Shown: positions 1 through 6,235 of the stretch, piece by piece
How the letters are laid out: each line of letters opens with the position of its first letter
How positions within the stretch are numbered: the stretch's first letter is position 1
Assembly (NCBI GenBank): GCA_964422065.1
Contig: CAYQZW010000072.1
Span: 1 to 9,317 of the forward strand
Length of the DNA stretch: 9,317 nt
Direction: 5' to 3'
Source: S141-55 sp964422065
Lineage (GTDB): Bacteria; Hydrothermota; Hydrothermia; WGAB01
Notes under the pieces: generated by a model
The model's database searches: none
What the model saw: the letters and a program-made list of their open reading frames with translations, nothing else
Told to the model about the DNA's origin: nothing
Position numbers and translations under genes: made by a program

Positions 1-102
1 GGGAGGGTTTTGTCTGGAGGGATCGTCGAAACCCTTCTGTCTTGATGAAGGTCAGGATGAGGCTGAGGAACGTCGGATCCACAGGGAAACATGGACAGGG
101 CT

Positions 103-131
103 TTGACAACGGCCAGGTCATCCCATAGGAT
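103..131 (+). promoter_or_regulatory. Predicted sigma70-type promoter of the carbamate kinase gene
   Basis: A perfect TTGACA -35 box (103-108) is followed, after exactly 17 bp, by TAGGAT (126-131), which matches 4 of 6 positions of the TATAAT -10 consensus. Transcription would start near position 138 and give a leader of about 65 nt before the ATG at 204. The box spacing and the perfect -35 are directly visible; promoter activity is inferred. Another TTGACG (167-172) lies closer to the gene but has no acceptable -10 at 16-18 bp. The rest of 1-203 holds no convincing gene: all three plus frames hit stops by position 128. Confidence 0.55.
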
Positions 132-191
132 TAAGCCTCCCCGACCACCCCGTTCATGGCAAGGTGTTGACGTTCAAGGGGAAATCTCTTT

Positions 192-198
192 GAGGGAG
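192..198 (+). promoter_or_regulatory. Shine-Dalgarno site for carbamate kinase
   Basis: GAGGGAG lies 5 nt upstream of the ATG at 204. It fixes this start over the shifted upstream ATG at 91, which is in another frame and has no comparable site. Confidence 0.6.
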
Positions 199-203
199 TC
201 AGC

Positions 204-1172
204 ATGCACGCACAAAAGACAGCGGTCATTGCGATTGGTGGCAACTCTCTGGTCCGGGACAAGGCGCATCAGACGATCGCGGACCAGTTCGCGGCCATCC
301 AGGAGACCAGTGTGCACATTGCGGACCTGGTCCAGATGGGATATCGGGTCATTCTGACCCATGGGAACGGCCCCCAGGTGGGGTTTGCGGTTTTGCGTGG
401 GGAAGCAGGTCGGAAACTCTTTGGTCTACACACAGATCCGCTGGATGTCTACGTCGCCTCCACCCAGGCCACCATCGGCTACCTCCTCCAGCAGGCTTTG
501 GAAAAGGAGTTTTTGAAGCGGGGACTCCAAACTCCTGTGGCCACAGTGCTGACCCGAGTAGTGGTGGACCCTGCGGACCCTGCGTTTCAGAATCCCACAA
601 AGCCGATTGGGCCATTCTTTACAGCTGAGGAGGCACGGCTCCTGATGGAACGAGAGGGGTGGGTGATGAAGGAAGATGCCGGCCGGGGCTGGCGTAGGGT
701 GGTGCCATCGCCTAAACCCAAAAAGATTGTCGAACTTTCCGCAATTCGCTCGCTCTTTGACCAAGGCTTTGTGGTCATCGCAGTCGGGGGCGGTGGGATC
801 CCGGTCGTAGAGATCTCGGAGGGGATCTACGAAGGGCGGGAAGCTGTGATTGACAAGGACTATGCGTCCAGCCTCCTGGGGAAACTCCTAAACGTCCAAC
901 TTTTGGTCATCTCGACTGCGGTCGAATCGGTTTATCTGGACTTCGGGACCCCAAAGCATCGTCCGATCCGTCAGATGACGGTCACGGAAGCCCAGCGTTA
1001 TCTGGAGGAAGGCCAATTTGCGGAAGGCAGTATGGCTCCTAAGGTCCGTGCTGCGATCGAGTTTCTCGAGAACGGAGGGGAAGCCACTGTGATCACCTCG
1101 CCCGAGGCCCTGACCCGAGCGGTTCAACGAAGGGCAGGGACTTGGATCGTGCGAGATCTTGAGCCGTTATAG
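204..1172 (+). CDS. arcC: Carbamate kinase
   Basis: This amino-acid-kinase-fold enzyme reversibly transfers phosphate between carbamoyl phosphate and ADP, giving ATP plus carbamate (cytoplasmic). The 322-residue product matches the usual family length of about 310-320. Visible family motifs, in order, are IGGNSL (11-16, phosphate loop), THGNGPQVG (52-60), PTKPIGPFF (131-139), GRGWRRVVPSPKP (160-172), AVGGGGIPV (193-201), VIDKDYASSLLG (215-226) and the C-terminal FAEGSMAPKV (272-281). All of these are intact, so the enzyme is probably active. The ATG at 204 has a good Shine-Dalgarno site. The usual arginine deiminase partners (arcA, arcB) are not in the window, so the carbamoyl phosphate source is unknown; the enzyme could make ATP or, as described for some hyperthermophiles, supply carbamoyl phosphate. 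The gene ends in a 6-bp convergent overlap with the fkbM-type gene, with no visible terminator. Confidence 0.95.
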   Translation: MHAQKTAVIAIGGNSLVRDKAHQTIADQFAAIQETSVHIADLVQMGYRVILTHGNGPQVGFAVLRGEAGRKLFGLHTDPLDVYVASTQATIGYLLQQALEKEFLKRGLQTPVATVLTRVVVDPADPAFQNPTKPIGPFFTAEEARLLMEREGWVMKEDAGRGWRRVVPSPKPKKIVELSAIRSLFDQGFVVIAVGGGGIPVVEISEGIYEGREAVIDKDYASSLLGKLLNVQLLVISTAVESVYLDFGTPKHRPIRQMTVTEAQRYLEEGQFAEGSMAPKVRAAIEFLENGGEATVITSPEALTRAVQRRAGTWIVRDLEPL

Positions 1173-2006
1173 GCCCTTTTGGACGAAATAGAGGTCCCCA
1201 AACGGCGAGCCTGCCGGCCCCAGCACTTCCCGGATGCATTCAAACCGTGGGCTCAGCAACGTCAGCACCCGCTCGCGATTCTCCTGACCATGATATTCCA
1301 AGACCAGGCGGCGGACCCGGTGCAGGACCGGTTGGCCGCTCTCCAGGACTTCCCCCTCTGCACCTTCAATGTCCATTTTGAGGACGTCCACCCGAGGCCA
1401 GGGCACATGCTGGAGGAACAGGTCGGACAGAGAGAGCACAGGGACCGAGCAGCGCTGGATCCATTCGGCCGGGAGCCACGGGCGTTCCAGATGGAACGAC
1501 GAGATCTCGGGGATGTTTGGAACATACTCCAAGGTGCGCTGACCAGAGGTTCCGCCAACCGCCACTTGGAGCACCTTGACACGGCCGGGGAAATTGGATT
1601 GGAGGTTGCGGAGGAGGATCTCAAAGGTACGGGGATGCGGCTCAACGGCGACGACCTGGCACGCGGGGTTGTCGATCAGGAGTTTGAGGGTGTAGTAGCC
1701 CTCGCAGGCCCCGAGGTCTACAGCGTAGGATATGGTGGGACCGGAAAAGCCTGGGACTGCAGTGTGACCATGGTATTTGAAGATTTCGGTGAAGGTCTCA
1801 ATGGAGGAGTAGGCACTGGCGCGACGGAACCATAAGGTGAGGCCTAAGAGCCGGATGGCAAAGGGGGTATCGCCCTGAGGGAGGACCCCTTCCTCAAAGA
1901 CGCGGCGATGGTCTTCTTGGATTTGCAAGAGTTTCTGGCGATCTGCGTCGGTTTCTGCGATCTCAAGGAGCCAGGGGAAGTCTGCGAAGTCCCTGCCCCG
2001 TTGCAT
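1167..2006 (-). CDS. FkbM-family SAM-dependent methyltransferase
   Basis: This is a 279-residue protein with a class I methyltransferase (Rossmann) core of the FkbM type. SAM-binding motif I is AVDLGACEGYYTLKLL (95-110). The acidic strand-2 end is VVAVEPHPRTFEILLRN (118-134). The FkbM hallmark VDVLKMDIEGAEGEVL (206-221) is followed by LVLEYHG (234-240). FkbM proteins usually O-methylate sugars or polyketides, or act on cell-surface glycans, but the substrate cannot be read from sequence. Residues 1-90 are a family-variable N-terminal extension without a recognisable domain. The start lies 11 bp beyond the trmI stop. It has no strong Shine-Dalgarno site, so translation may be coupled to trmI. 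It is the last gene of the leftward cluster, and its TAA lies inside the last codons of the convergent carbamate kinase gene. With the DegT aminotransferase at the head of the cluster, a glycan-decoration role is plausible but inferred. Confidence 0.88.
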   Translation of the reverse strand: MQRGRDFADFPWLLEIAETDADRQKLLQIQEDHRRVFEEGVLPQGDTPFAIRLLGLTLWFRRASAYSSIETFTEIFKYHGHTAVPGFSGPTISYAVDLGACEGYYTLKLLIDNPACQVVAVEPHPRTFEILLRNLQSNFPGRVKVLQVAVGGTSGQRTLEYVPNIPEISSFHLERPWLPAEWIQRCSVPVLSLSDLFLQHVPWPRVDVLKMDIEGAEGEVLESGQPVLHRVRRLVLEYHGQENRERVLTLLSPRFECIREVLGPAGSPFGDLYFVQKGL

Positions 2007-2017
2007 GGCCCAGAGGA

Positions 2018-2794
2018 TCAGGATTGGTAATACAGGACCTTCTGCGCGAAGGTGAGGTAGCCGGTATGGGCAATGATCCGTTCTCGTGGCCGAGTTTTCC
2101 CTTCCCGGACCAACATCGGACGCAGGATGACCTCCACGGTGCGGACCCGCACGAACAGCCCATCCAGTTCCCGGACCGTCATTTGAACTTGTTCAATATT
2201 GGGAGACAACGAGGCCCAACTCCCTCCGGGTTTGAGTGCCTCCCAGACCGGTTGGACCAGGGTCCAGGGCTCAGGAACGTCCACGAATGCGGCATCCATC
2301 TCATGAACGCCAAAACCATCTTTGGAGGGATCCAGGAGACGAAACTCCACCCGATGTGCGAGGCCTGCACGTCTGACGTTCCGAATGGCGTTCTCTTGGA
2401 GGTCTTTTCGGCGATCAAAGGAATACACCTTCCCCTCGTCCCCGACCAGCCGTGCCAACACGATGGTCAGGGCACCGGATCCTGTCCCCACTTCCAGCAC
2501 ACGACTGCCCGCTTGAACCCCAGTTTCTAAGACCATCAATCCCGCCTCTTTGGGGTAGATGATGTTGGTCTTCCGACGGACCCGCATCGCGAGATCGGAA
2601 GTTGTGGGTGGAAGCAGGTAGAGAACCGTTCCCTGATGGGAGGGAACCGCCATGCCAAAGTAGGCCGGGTCTGGCAATGTAACGACTCCCAGATGGGTAG
2701 AAAGACGTTTGCCGGGTTCGTAGGCCGTGAGATATTCCGCATCTTCGTTGGCCCAAACCAAGATGAGTTCTTTGGGTGCAATCTTCCGGGCCAT
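2018..2794 (-). CDS. trmI: tRNA (adenine-58-N1)-methyltransferase, TrmI type
   Basis: This enzyme methylates N1 of A58 in the tRNA T-loop using S-adenosylmethionine. The modification stabilises tRNA and is required for high-temperature growth in Thermus. Counting from the ATG at 2794, the product has 258 residues. It shows the family entry motif RRKTNIIYPKEAG (73-85), SAM motif I VLEVGTGSGALT (99-110), an acidic residue in YSFDRRKD (124-131), motif IV VDVPEPW (171-177) and the C-terminal signature RERIIAHTGYL (237-247). An in-frame GTG GTG pair at 2812 would add 6 residues inside lipB. I prefer the ATG because GGAGG sits 5 nt upstream and the lipB TAA is separated from this ATG by a single base, a classic coupled junction. 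The next gene downstream starts 11 bp after its stop. Archaeal, actinobacterial and thermophilic bacterial homologues share this architecture. Confidence 0.92.
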   Translation of the reverse strand: MARKIAPKELILVWANEDAEYLTAYEPGKRLSTHLGVVTLPDPAYFGMAVPSHQGTVLYLLPPTTSDLAMRVRRKTNIIYPKEAGLMVLETGVQAGSRVLEVGTGSGALTIVLARLVGDEGKVYSFDRRKDLQENAIRNVRRAGLAHRVEFRLLDPSKDGFGVHEMDAAFVDVPEPWTLVQPVWEALKPGGSWASLSPNIEQVQMTVRELDGLFVRVRTVEVILRPMLVREGKTRPRERIIAHTGYLTFAQKVLYYQS

Positions 2795-2795
2795 T

Positions 2796-3512
2796 TTAGC
2801 CTCCGACACCACTCGTGGATACCTCCGCGGCCTCTAAACGTTGTTGGAGAACGGAGAGCGGAACCGCCTTCAATGTGAGGTGGAAAACGGACTCAAAGGC
2901 ACGGACGACTGCCGGCTTCACCTCGTCAAGCCGGATCGGTCTTTTGAGTTCCCGTTCCATACTGGTGACCCCTCGGTCCGTGATCCCGCACGGAACGATA
3001 AGGTCAAAGTATCGGAGGTCTGTGTGTACGTTGAGTGCGAACCCGTGGAACGCGACCCATCGTCGGACTGCGATCCCGATCGCGACAATCTTATGGGGCC
3101 CGACGAAGACACCGGTGTATTTCGGATCGGTGTGGGCAGGGATCCCAAACGATTGCAGAGCTTGGATCAGTGCGGTTTCCAGGGCGCGGACAAACGGCCG
3201 GATTCCAGCCAGCCGTCGGGGGATTTGGAAGATCGGGTAGCCCACAAGTTGGCCGGGGCCATGGAAGGTCACGTCTCCACCCCGTTCCACCTCATAGAAT
3301 TCAATGCCCTGGGCTTTGAGGTGAGGCAGGGGAACCCGGAGGTGTAACGCCCCGGGTGTCCGGCCTCGGGTCACAACGGGGGGATGCTCCACCAGAAGCA
3401 AGGTGTCGGGGATTTTCCCTTCCACCCGTTGGGCATGAACCCGCTTCTGGAGGATCCACGCCTCCGGGTACGGCATCCGCCCCAGATCGACAACCCAGCC
3501 GGTGGTCTTCAT
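2796..3512 (-). CDS. lipB: Octanoyl-[acyl-carrier-protein]:protein N-octanoyltransferase
   Basis: LipB transfers octanoate from acyl carrier protein to the lipoyl domains of 2-oxoacid dehydrogenases or GcvH, the first step of endogenous lipoate synthesis (cytoplasm). The 238-residue product has the expected length. The signature RGGDVTFHGPGQLVGYPI spans residues 78-95, GVFVGPHKIVAIGIAV carries the active-site lysine, and IVPCGITDRGVTSM carries the catalytic cysteine. The N-terminal LLVEHPPVVTRGR matches the LVEHxPVxTxGR strand of the family. No alternative ATG, GTG or TTG is present in frame between the DegT stop and the ATG at 3512. The Shine-Dalgarno site is poor, but a TACAAT box lies 6 nt upstream of the ATG (see the promoter entry). 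The partner gene lipA is not in the window. The gene ends one base before the trmI ATG. Confidence 0.94.
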   Translation of the reverse strand: MKTTGWVVDLGRMPYPEAWILQKRVHAQRVEGKIPDTLLLVEHPPVVTRGRTPGALHLRVPLPHLKAQGIEFYEVERGGDVTFHGPGQLVGYPIFQIPRRLAGIRPFVRALETALIQALQSFGIPAHTDPKYTGVFVGPHKIVAIGIAVRRWVAFHGFALNVHTDLRYFDLIVPCGITDRGVTSMERELKRPIRLDEVKPAVVRAFESVFHLTLKAVPLSVLQQRLEAAEVSTSGVGG

Positions 3513-3518
3513 GTTCCA

Positions 3519-3526
3519 ATTGTACA
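3519..3526 (-). promoter_or_regulatory. TGTACAAT -10-like box upstream of lipB
   Basis: On the minus strand, TGTACAAT (3526-3519) contains TACAAT, a 5 of 6 match to the -10 consensus. Only 6 nt separate it from the lipB ATG. No good -35 is visible at 16-18 bp. If used, transcription would begin at or within a few bases of the start codon, which would explain the missing Shine-Dalgarno site. The 45-bp gap after the DegT gene leaves room for an internal promoter. Function is inferred from sequence only. Confidence 0.35.
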
Positions 3527-3557
3527 GGGCAGCCGTAGAACCCCCGAGGTTGTGGGC

Positions 3558-4736
3558 TTAGAGTGCCCCTCGTTCCCGATAGAACGTCTCAATCCTTTCG
3601 ACGATCCACGCCTGTTGTTCCTCCTGGAGTTCGGGGTACATCGGGATCGAGAGCACTTCTCGCTGGGCCTTCTCCGCCTGCGGGAAATCCCCTTCACGGT
3701 ATCCCAAGTCTGCAAAACATCGTTGGAGGTGAAGGGATAAGGGATAGTAAATTGCGGTACCGACGCCTTGCGCGGTGAGGTAACTTCGGAGTTCATTGCG
3801 ATCTTTGACCCTCAGCGTATACTGGTTCCAGACGTGCCAGGTGGCGTACGGAGCCTGCTTCGGGAGTTGGACGAGCCCTGACTCGACCAGTGGGGTCTCC
3901 TGGAACAGGCGGGTGTACCGATCTGCGACTTCCGCACGCTTGCGATTCCAGTCGTCCAGGTATCGGGTCTTGACCAGCAGAACGGCCGCTTGTAACGAAT
4001 CCAATCGGCTGTTCACGCCGACCCAATCGTGGAAGTACTTTTGTTTTGCGCCGTGGACACGAAGCGCCCGGAGTCGCTCTGCCATCTCCGGATCTTGGAC
4101 CGTGATCATCCCTCCGTCGCCGTAGCCTCCCAGGTTCTTGCTGGGGAAGAAACTGAAGGCTCCGAAATCGCCCATGCTGCCCACTTTCCTGCCGAGGTAT
4201 TCGGCACCGATCGCCTGGGCTGCATCTTCAATCACCGCAAGATGGTACTCCCGGGCCAGGGCCAGGATAGGGTCCATCTCCGCCGTTTGCCCAAAGAGGT
4301 GAACAGGGATAATGGCCCGGACGCGCCGACCCCGATACCGCAATACCTGACCGTCAAATTCCATCTCCGTTTCCACCAAGGCCTTCAAGGCCTGCGGGTC
4401 GAGATTGAAAGTGAGCGGATCAATGTCCACAAAGACCGGCAATGCGCCCAGCCGAACGATGGAGCCGACGGTCGCAAAGAAGGTGAAGGGCGTCGTGATG
4501 ACGGCGTCTTCCGGCCCGATCTCCAACGCCATGAGGGAGAGCAACAGCGCATCGGTTCCTGAAGCCACACCAACGGCGTCCGGTGTCCCGATGTATTCGG
4601 CCATCCATTGCTCCAGGTCCCGGACCCACGGCCCCAGAATGAAACGCTGACTTTCCAGGACCTCCTGGATCGCCTGTTGGACTTCCTCTCGGATTTCTCG
4701 GTACTGTGCTTTGAGATCCAGTAAGGGGACTTTCAT
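3558..4736 (-). CDS. DegT/DnrJ/EryC1/StrS-family PLP-dependent sugar aminotransferase
   Basis: Members of this fold-type I family transaminate nucleotide-linked keto-sugars, using glutamate or glutamine as amino donor, to make amino sugars for lipopolysaccharide, capsule or glycoprotein glycans. The 392-residue length is typical. Visible are the N-terminal VPLLDLKAQYREIREEV (3-19), the PLP-phosphate loop ASGTDALLLSL (58-68), TTPFTFFATVGSIVRLGALP (81-100), the cofactor-contacting aspartate in VIEDAAQAIGA (168-178) and the Schiff-base lysine K200 in SFFPSKNLGGYGDGGM (195-210). VNSRLDSLQAAVL (241-253) and the C-terminal YYPLSLHLQ (330-338) are also characteristic. Closest in style are WecE/VioA/FdtB-like enzymes, but the substrate cannot be assigned. 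The ATG has a perfect AAGGAGG site 4 nt upstream. It is the first gene of the leftward cluster, and no other nucleotide-sugar gene is nearby. Confidence 0.92.
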   Translation of the reverse strand: MKVPLLDLKAQYREIREEVQQAIQEVLESQRFILGPWVRDLEQWMAEYIGTPDAVGVASGTDALLLSLMALEIGPEDAVITTPFTFFATVGSIVRLGALPVFVDIDPLTFNLDPQALKALVETEMEFDGQVLRYRGRRVRAIIPVHLFGQTAEMDPILALAREYHLAVIEDAAQAIGAEYLGRKVGSMGDFGAFSFFPSKNLGGYGDGGMITVQDPEMAERLRALRVHGAKQKYFHDWVGVNSRLDSLQAAVLLVKTRYLDDWNRKRAEVADRYTRLFQETPLVESGLVQLPKQAPYATWHVWNQYTLRVKDRNELRSYLTAQGVGTAIYYPLSLHLQRCFADLGYREGDFPQAEKAQREVLSIPMYPELQEEQQAWIVERIETFYRERGAL

Positions 4737-4740
4737 GAAA

Positions 4741-4771
4741 CCTCCTTGATGGGATTGGATGTTTAATTATA
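4741..4771 (-). promoter_or_regulatory. Promoter -10 box and strong Shine-Dalgarno of the leftward cluster
   Basis: On the minus strand a perfect TATAAT lies at 4771-4766, 29 bp upstream of the DegT-family ATG. AAGGAGG (4747-4741) sits 4 nt before that ATG. The predicted transcript start near 4759 gives a leader of about 23 nt. No good -35 hexamer is seen at 16-18 bp, so either an activator or a non-sigma70-like upstream element may be used. This is the only strong promoter candidate for the four-gene cluster. Confidence 0.5.
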
Positions 4772-4828
4772 TGGTCAAATCCTCAGGAAGAGCCCTGCCT
4801 TCCAACTATCGCAAAGAAGAGACGTATC

Positions 4829-4857
4829 CTGCAATGGTGTCGGGAAAGGTGTATGAT
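4829..4857 (+). promoter_or_regulatory. Predicted promoter of the PLD-like gene
   Basis: TATGAT (4852-4857, 5 of 6 to TATAAT) is preceded directly by TG. A weak -35, CTGCAA (4829-4834), lies 17 bp upstream. The predicted start near 4864 leaves a leader of about 40 nt containing GGAGG (4893-4897), which is 6 nt before the ATG at 4904. The -10 region GGTGTATGATTTG (4848-4860) closely resembles the box upstream of purA (6219-6231). Confidence 0.45.
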
Positions 4858-4903
4858 TTGAGGGGATCGAGCACGGGTTTCTTCAGCAGATCGGAGGCTT
4901 GAT

Positions 4904-6178
4904 ATGCACATCCCAAGTTGGTTTCTCTATTTCGGTGTATTGCAATTCGTGCCCCACATGCAAACGCCGGACGACGGCCTATCCCTGGCCTTTCAGCAGT
5001 GGCTCCACGAGACGGAGTCGTCGGTGGACCTCTGTTTTTACGAGGTCACGGACCCGGTGGTCAAGGACACTCTCCTCGCCTTACATGCCCGGGGCATCCA
5101 GATCCGAGTGATCGTGGATGATGACTGGGAGTATGCGTTGGGTCCGCTGGTTTATGCAGGGATTCCCGTGATTTCTGACACCTTCGGAGGCAATCAGGAC
5201 TACACCATGCACAACAAATTTGCGATCCGGGACGCACGGGATGCCGACCCATCCAACGACGCCGTTTGGGTCGGTTCCTGGAACGCCTCAACCTATCTCC
5301 ATGCGGACAATGCCACAGAAATCTACAGTCCTGAAGTCGCACAACTTTTCCTTGCGGAGTTCAACCAGATGTGGGGGTCGGATTCTTTAGTGCCCAACCC
5401 CAATCGTGCCAAATTCAATATTGCCAAGCAATCGGTCTTGCCGACGCACAAAGTCATCCTGGGGCCAGACACGCTCTGGATCTACTTTTCGCCTCAGGAC
5501 CATCCCGTGGACACGTTAGCGGCGTGGGTTGGGCGGGCCACCGAGAGCGCCCACTTCCTCATCTACACCTTCACGCAGTGGAGACTTAGAGATTCACTCT
5601 TGGCATTGCTCAATCAAGGGGGAGAGGTCATCGGCGTCTTTGATTCCACCATGGCTTCCAGCGATTATTCCCAGTACGACGAACTCCTTGCAGGGGGAGC
5701 GCAGGTGTTCATCGACCAGGTCCACCCCCCGTTTTATCTCTTGCACCACAAGTTCATGATTCTGGATGATCGTCGGCTGGAATTCGGATCGATGAACTAC
5801 ACGCACAGTGCAAATACCTACAACGACGAGGTGGCCGTTCTTTTGGCGCCCGGCGCCACGGCGCCGGAACCGGGGAACGGGAGGGCTGTGGTCCAACGAT
5901 ACCGTGAAGAGTTCCTTGCTCGACTGGCCGAGTCGGCTCCCTGGTCCGTATCCGCCTCGCCGGATCCTTCGGCTTCGCCAACCGTCCTCCGGCTGGTCCA
6001 AAACCCGGTCCAATCTCTCCTTCGTCTGACGGTCCCCGGACGGTATGTCGTGATGGACCGAGCGGGCCGGGTCGTCCTTCAATTCGAGTCCAGCCAAATC
6101 TCCGTGGAGTCCCTGACCCCAGGAGTCTATTTTGTCAGCAACGGTCGTCAAGCCCTCCCCTTCATCAAACTCCCGTAA
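4904..6178 (+). CDS. Secreted phospholipase D-fold protein with T9SS-like C-terminal sorting domain
   Basis: This 424-residue protein has two HxKxxxxD (HKD) motifs: HNKFAIRD (H103, K105, D110), followed by VWVGSWNAS, and HHKFMILD (H281, K283, D288), followed by LEFGSMNYT. Paired HKD motifs form one active site in the PLD superfamily, which cleaves or transfers phosphodiesters. Members include phospholipases, cardiolipin synthases and nucleases, and the substrate here is undetermined. The N-terminus MHIPSWFLYFGVLQFVPH is hydrophobic and signal-like but lacks a clear basic n-region. After a Ser/Pro-rich linker (about 345-360), residues 361-422 resemble a T9SS type A sorting domain: an NPVQSLLRL strand, then VVMDRAGRVVLQF, then SLTPGVYFV and a final hydrophobic strand. 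This fits export across both membranes. The ATG has GGAGG 6 nt upstream. No T9SS component gene is in the window. The two-HKD assignment is firm; the secretion route is inferred. Confidence 0.85.
   Translation: MHIPSWFLYFGVLQFVPHMQTPDDGLSLAFQQWLHETESSVDLCFYEVTDPVVKDTLLALHARGIQIRVIVDDDWEYALGPLVYAGIPVISDTFGGNQDYTMHNKFAIRDARDADPSNDAVWVGSWNASTYLHADNATEIYSPEVAQLFLAEFNQMWGSDSLVPNPNRAKFNIAKQSVLPTHKVILGPDTLWIYFSPQDHPVDTLAAWVGRATESAHFLIYTFTQWRLRDSLLALLNQGGEVIGVFDSTMASSDYSQYDELLAGGAQVFIDQVHPPFYLLHHKFMILDDRRLEFGSMNYTHSANTYNDEVAVLLAPGATAPEPGNGRAVVQRYREEFLARLAESAPWSVSASPDPSASPTVLRLVQNPVQSLLRLTVPGRYVVMDRAGRVVLQFESSQISVESLTPGVYFVSNGRQALPFIKLP
5845..5867. repeat. Triple GGCGCC palindrome cluster forming a short hairpin
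   Basis: GGCGCC occurs three times in 21 bp (5845-5850, 5852-5857, 5860-5865). The last two, with flanking bases, form an 8-bp perfect inverted repeat, CCGGCGCC/GGCGCCGG (5850-5857 and 5860-5867), with only 2 nt between the arms. It lies inside the PLD-like coding region and encodes the Ala/Pro/Gly-rich stretch near residues 315-323, just after the second catalytic domain. A role in RNA structure is possible, but it may simply reflect Gly/Ala codon choice in a linker. Confidence 0.5.
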
Positions 6179-6218
6179 GATCGAGGGCTCTACCACGATC
6201 GGAAATCTCACCAGAAGG

Positions 6219-6231
6219 GGTGTAAAATTTG
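6219..6231 (+). promoter_or_regulatory. -10-like box immediately upstream of purA
   Basis: GGTGTAAAATTTG contains TAAAAT (6223-6228, 5 of 6 to TATAAT) preceded by TG. The purA GTG begins 7 nt after the hexamer, about where transcription from such a box would start. No Shine-Dalgarno sits at the normal distance: the nearest purine run (AGAAGGGG, 6213-6220) ends 15 nt before the GTG. The visible pattern suggests a leaderless or nearly leaderless purA mRNA. The -35 candidates at 16-18 bp are weak. Confidence 0.45.
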
Positions 6232-6235
6232 CCTC

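Noticed and set aside
1..121. A minus-strand open frame from 121 running off the left edge, and three short plus-strand tails ending at 45, 106 and 128
   Set aside because: All are too short to judge. None shows a family motif, and the minus-strand ATG has its nearest GGAGG about 14 nt away. Any of them could be a gene end, but the sequence does not support one.
167..195. TTGACG at 167-172 as the carbamate kinase promoter
   Set aside because: The sequence 17 bp downstream (TGAGGG) does not resemble a -10 box, and the TTGACA/TAGGAT pair upstream is much better.
1179..1835. A 218-codon plus-strand frame opposite the FkbM gene
   Set aside because: It is fully antisense to a gene with clear methyltransferase motifs, has no recognisable domain and has no Shine-Dalgarno site.
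4029..4562. A 177-codon plus-strand frame opposite the DegT aminotransferase
   Set aside because: It is a shadow of an intact PLP enzyme, and its product is charged and featureless.
6179..6212. A GATCG/CGATC inverted repeat after the PLD stop as a terminator
   Set aside because: The stem is only 5 bp with a 12-nt loop and no T-run.
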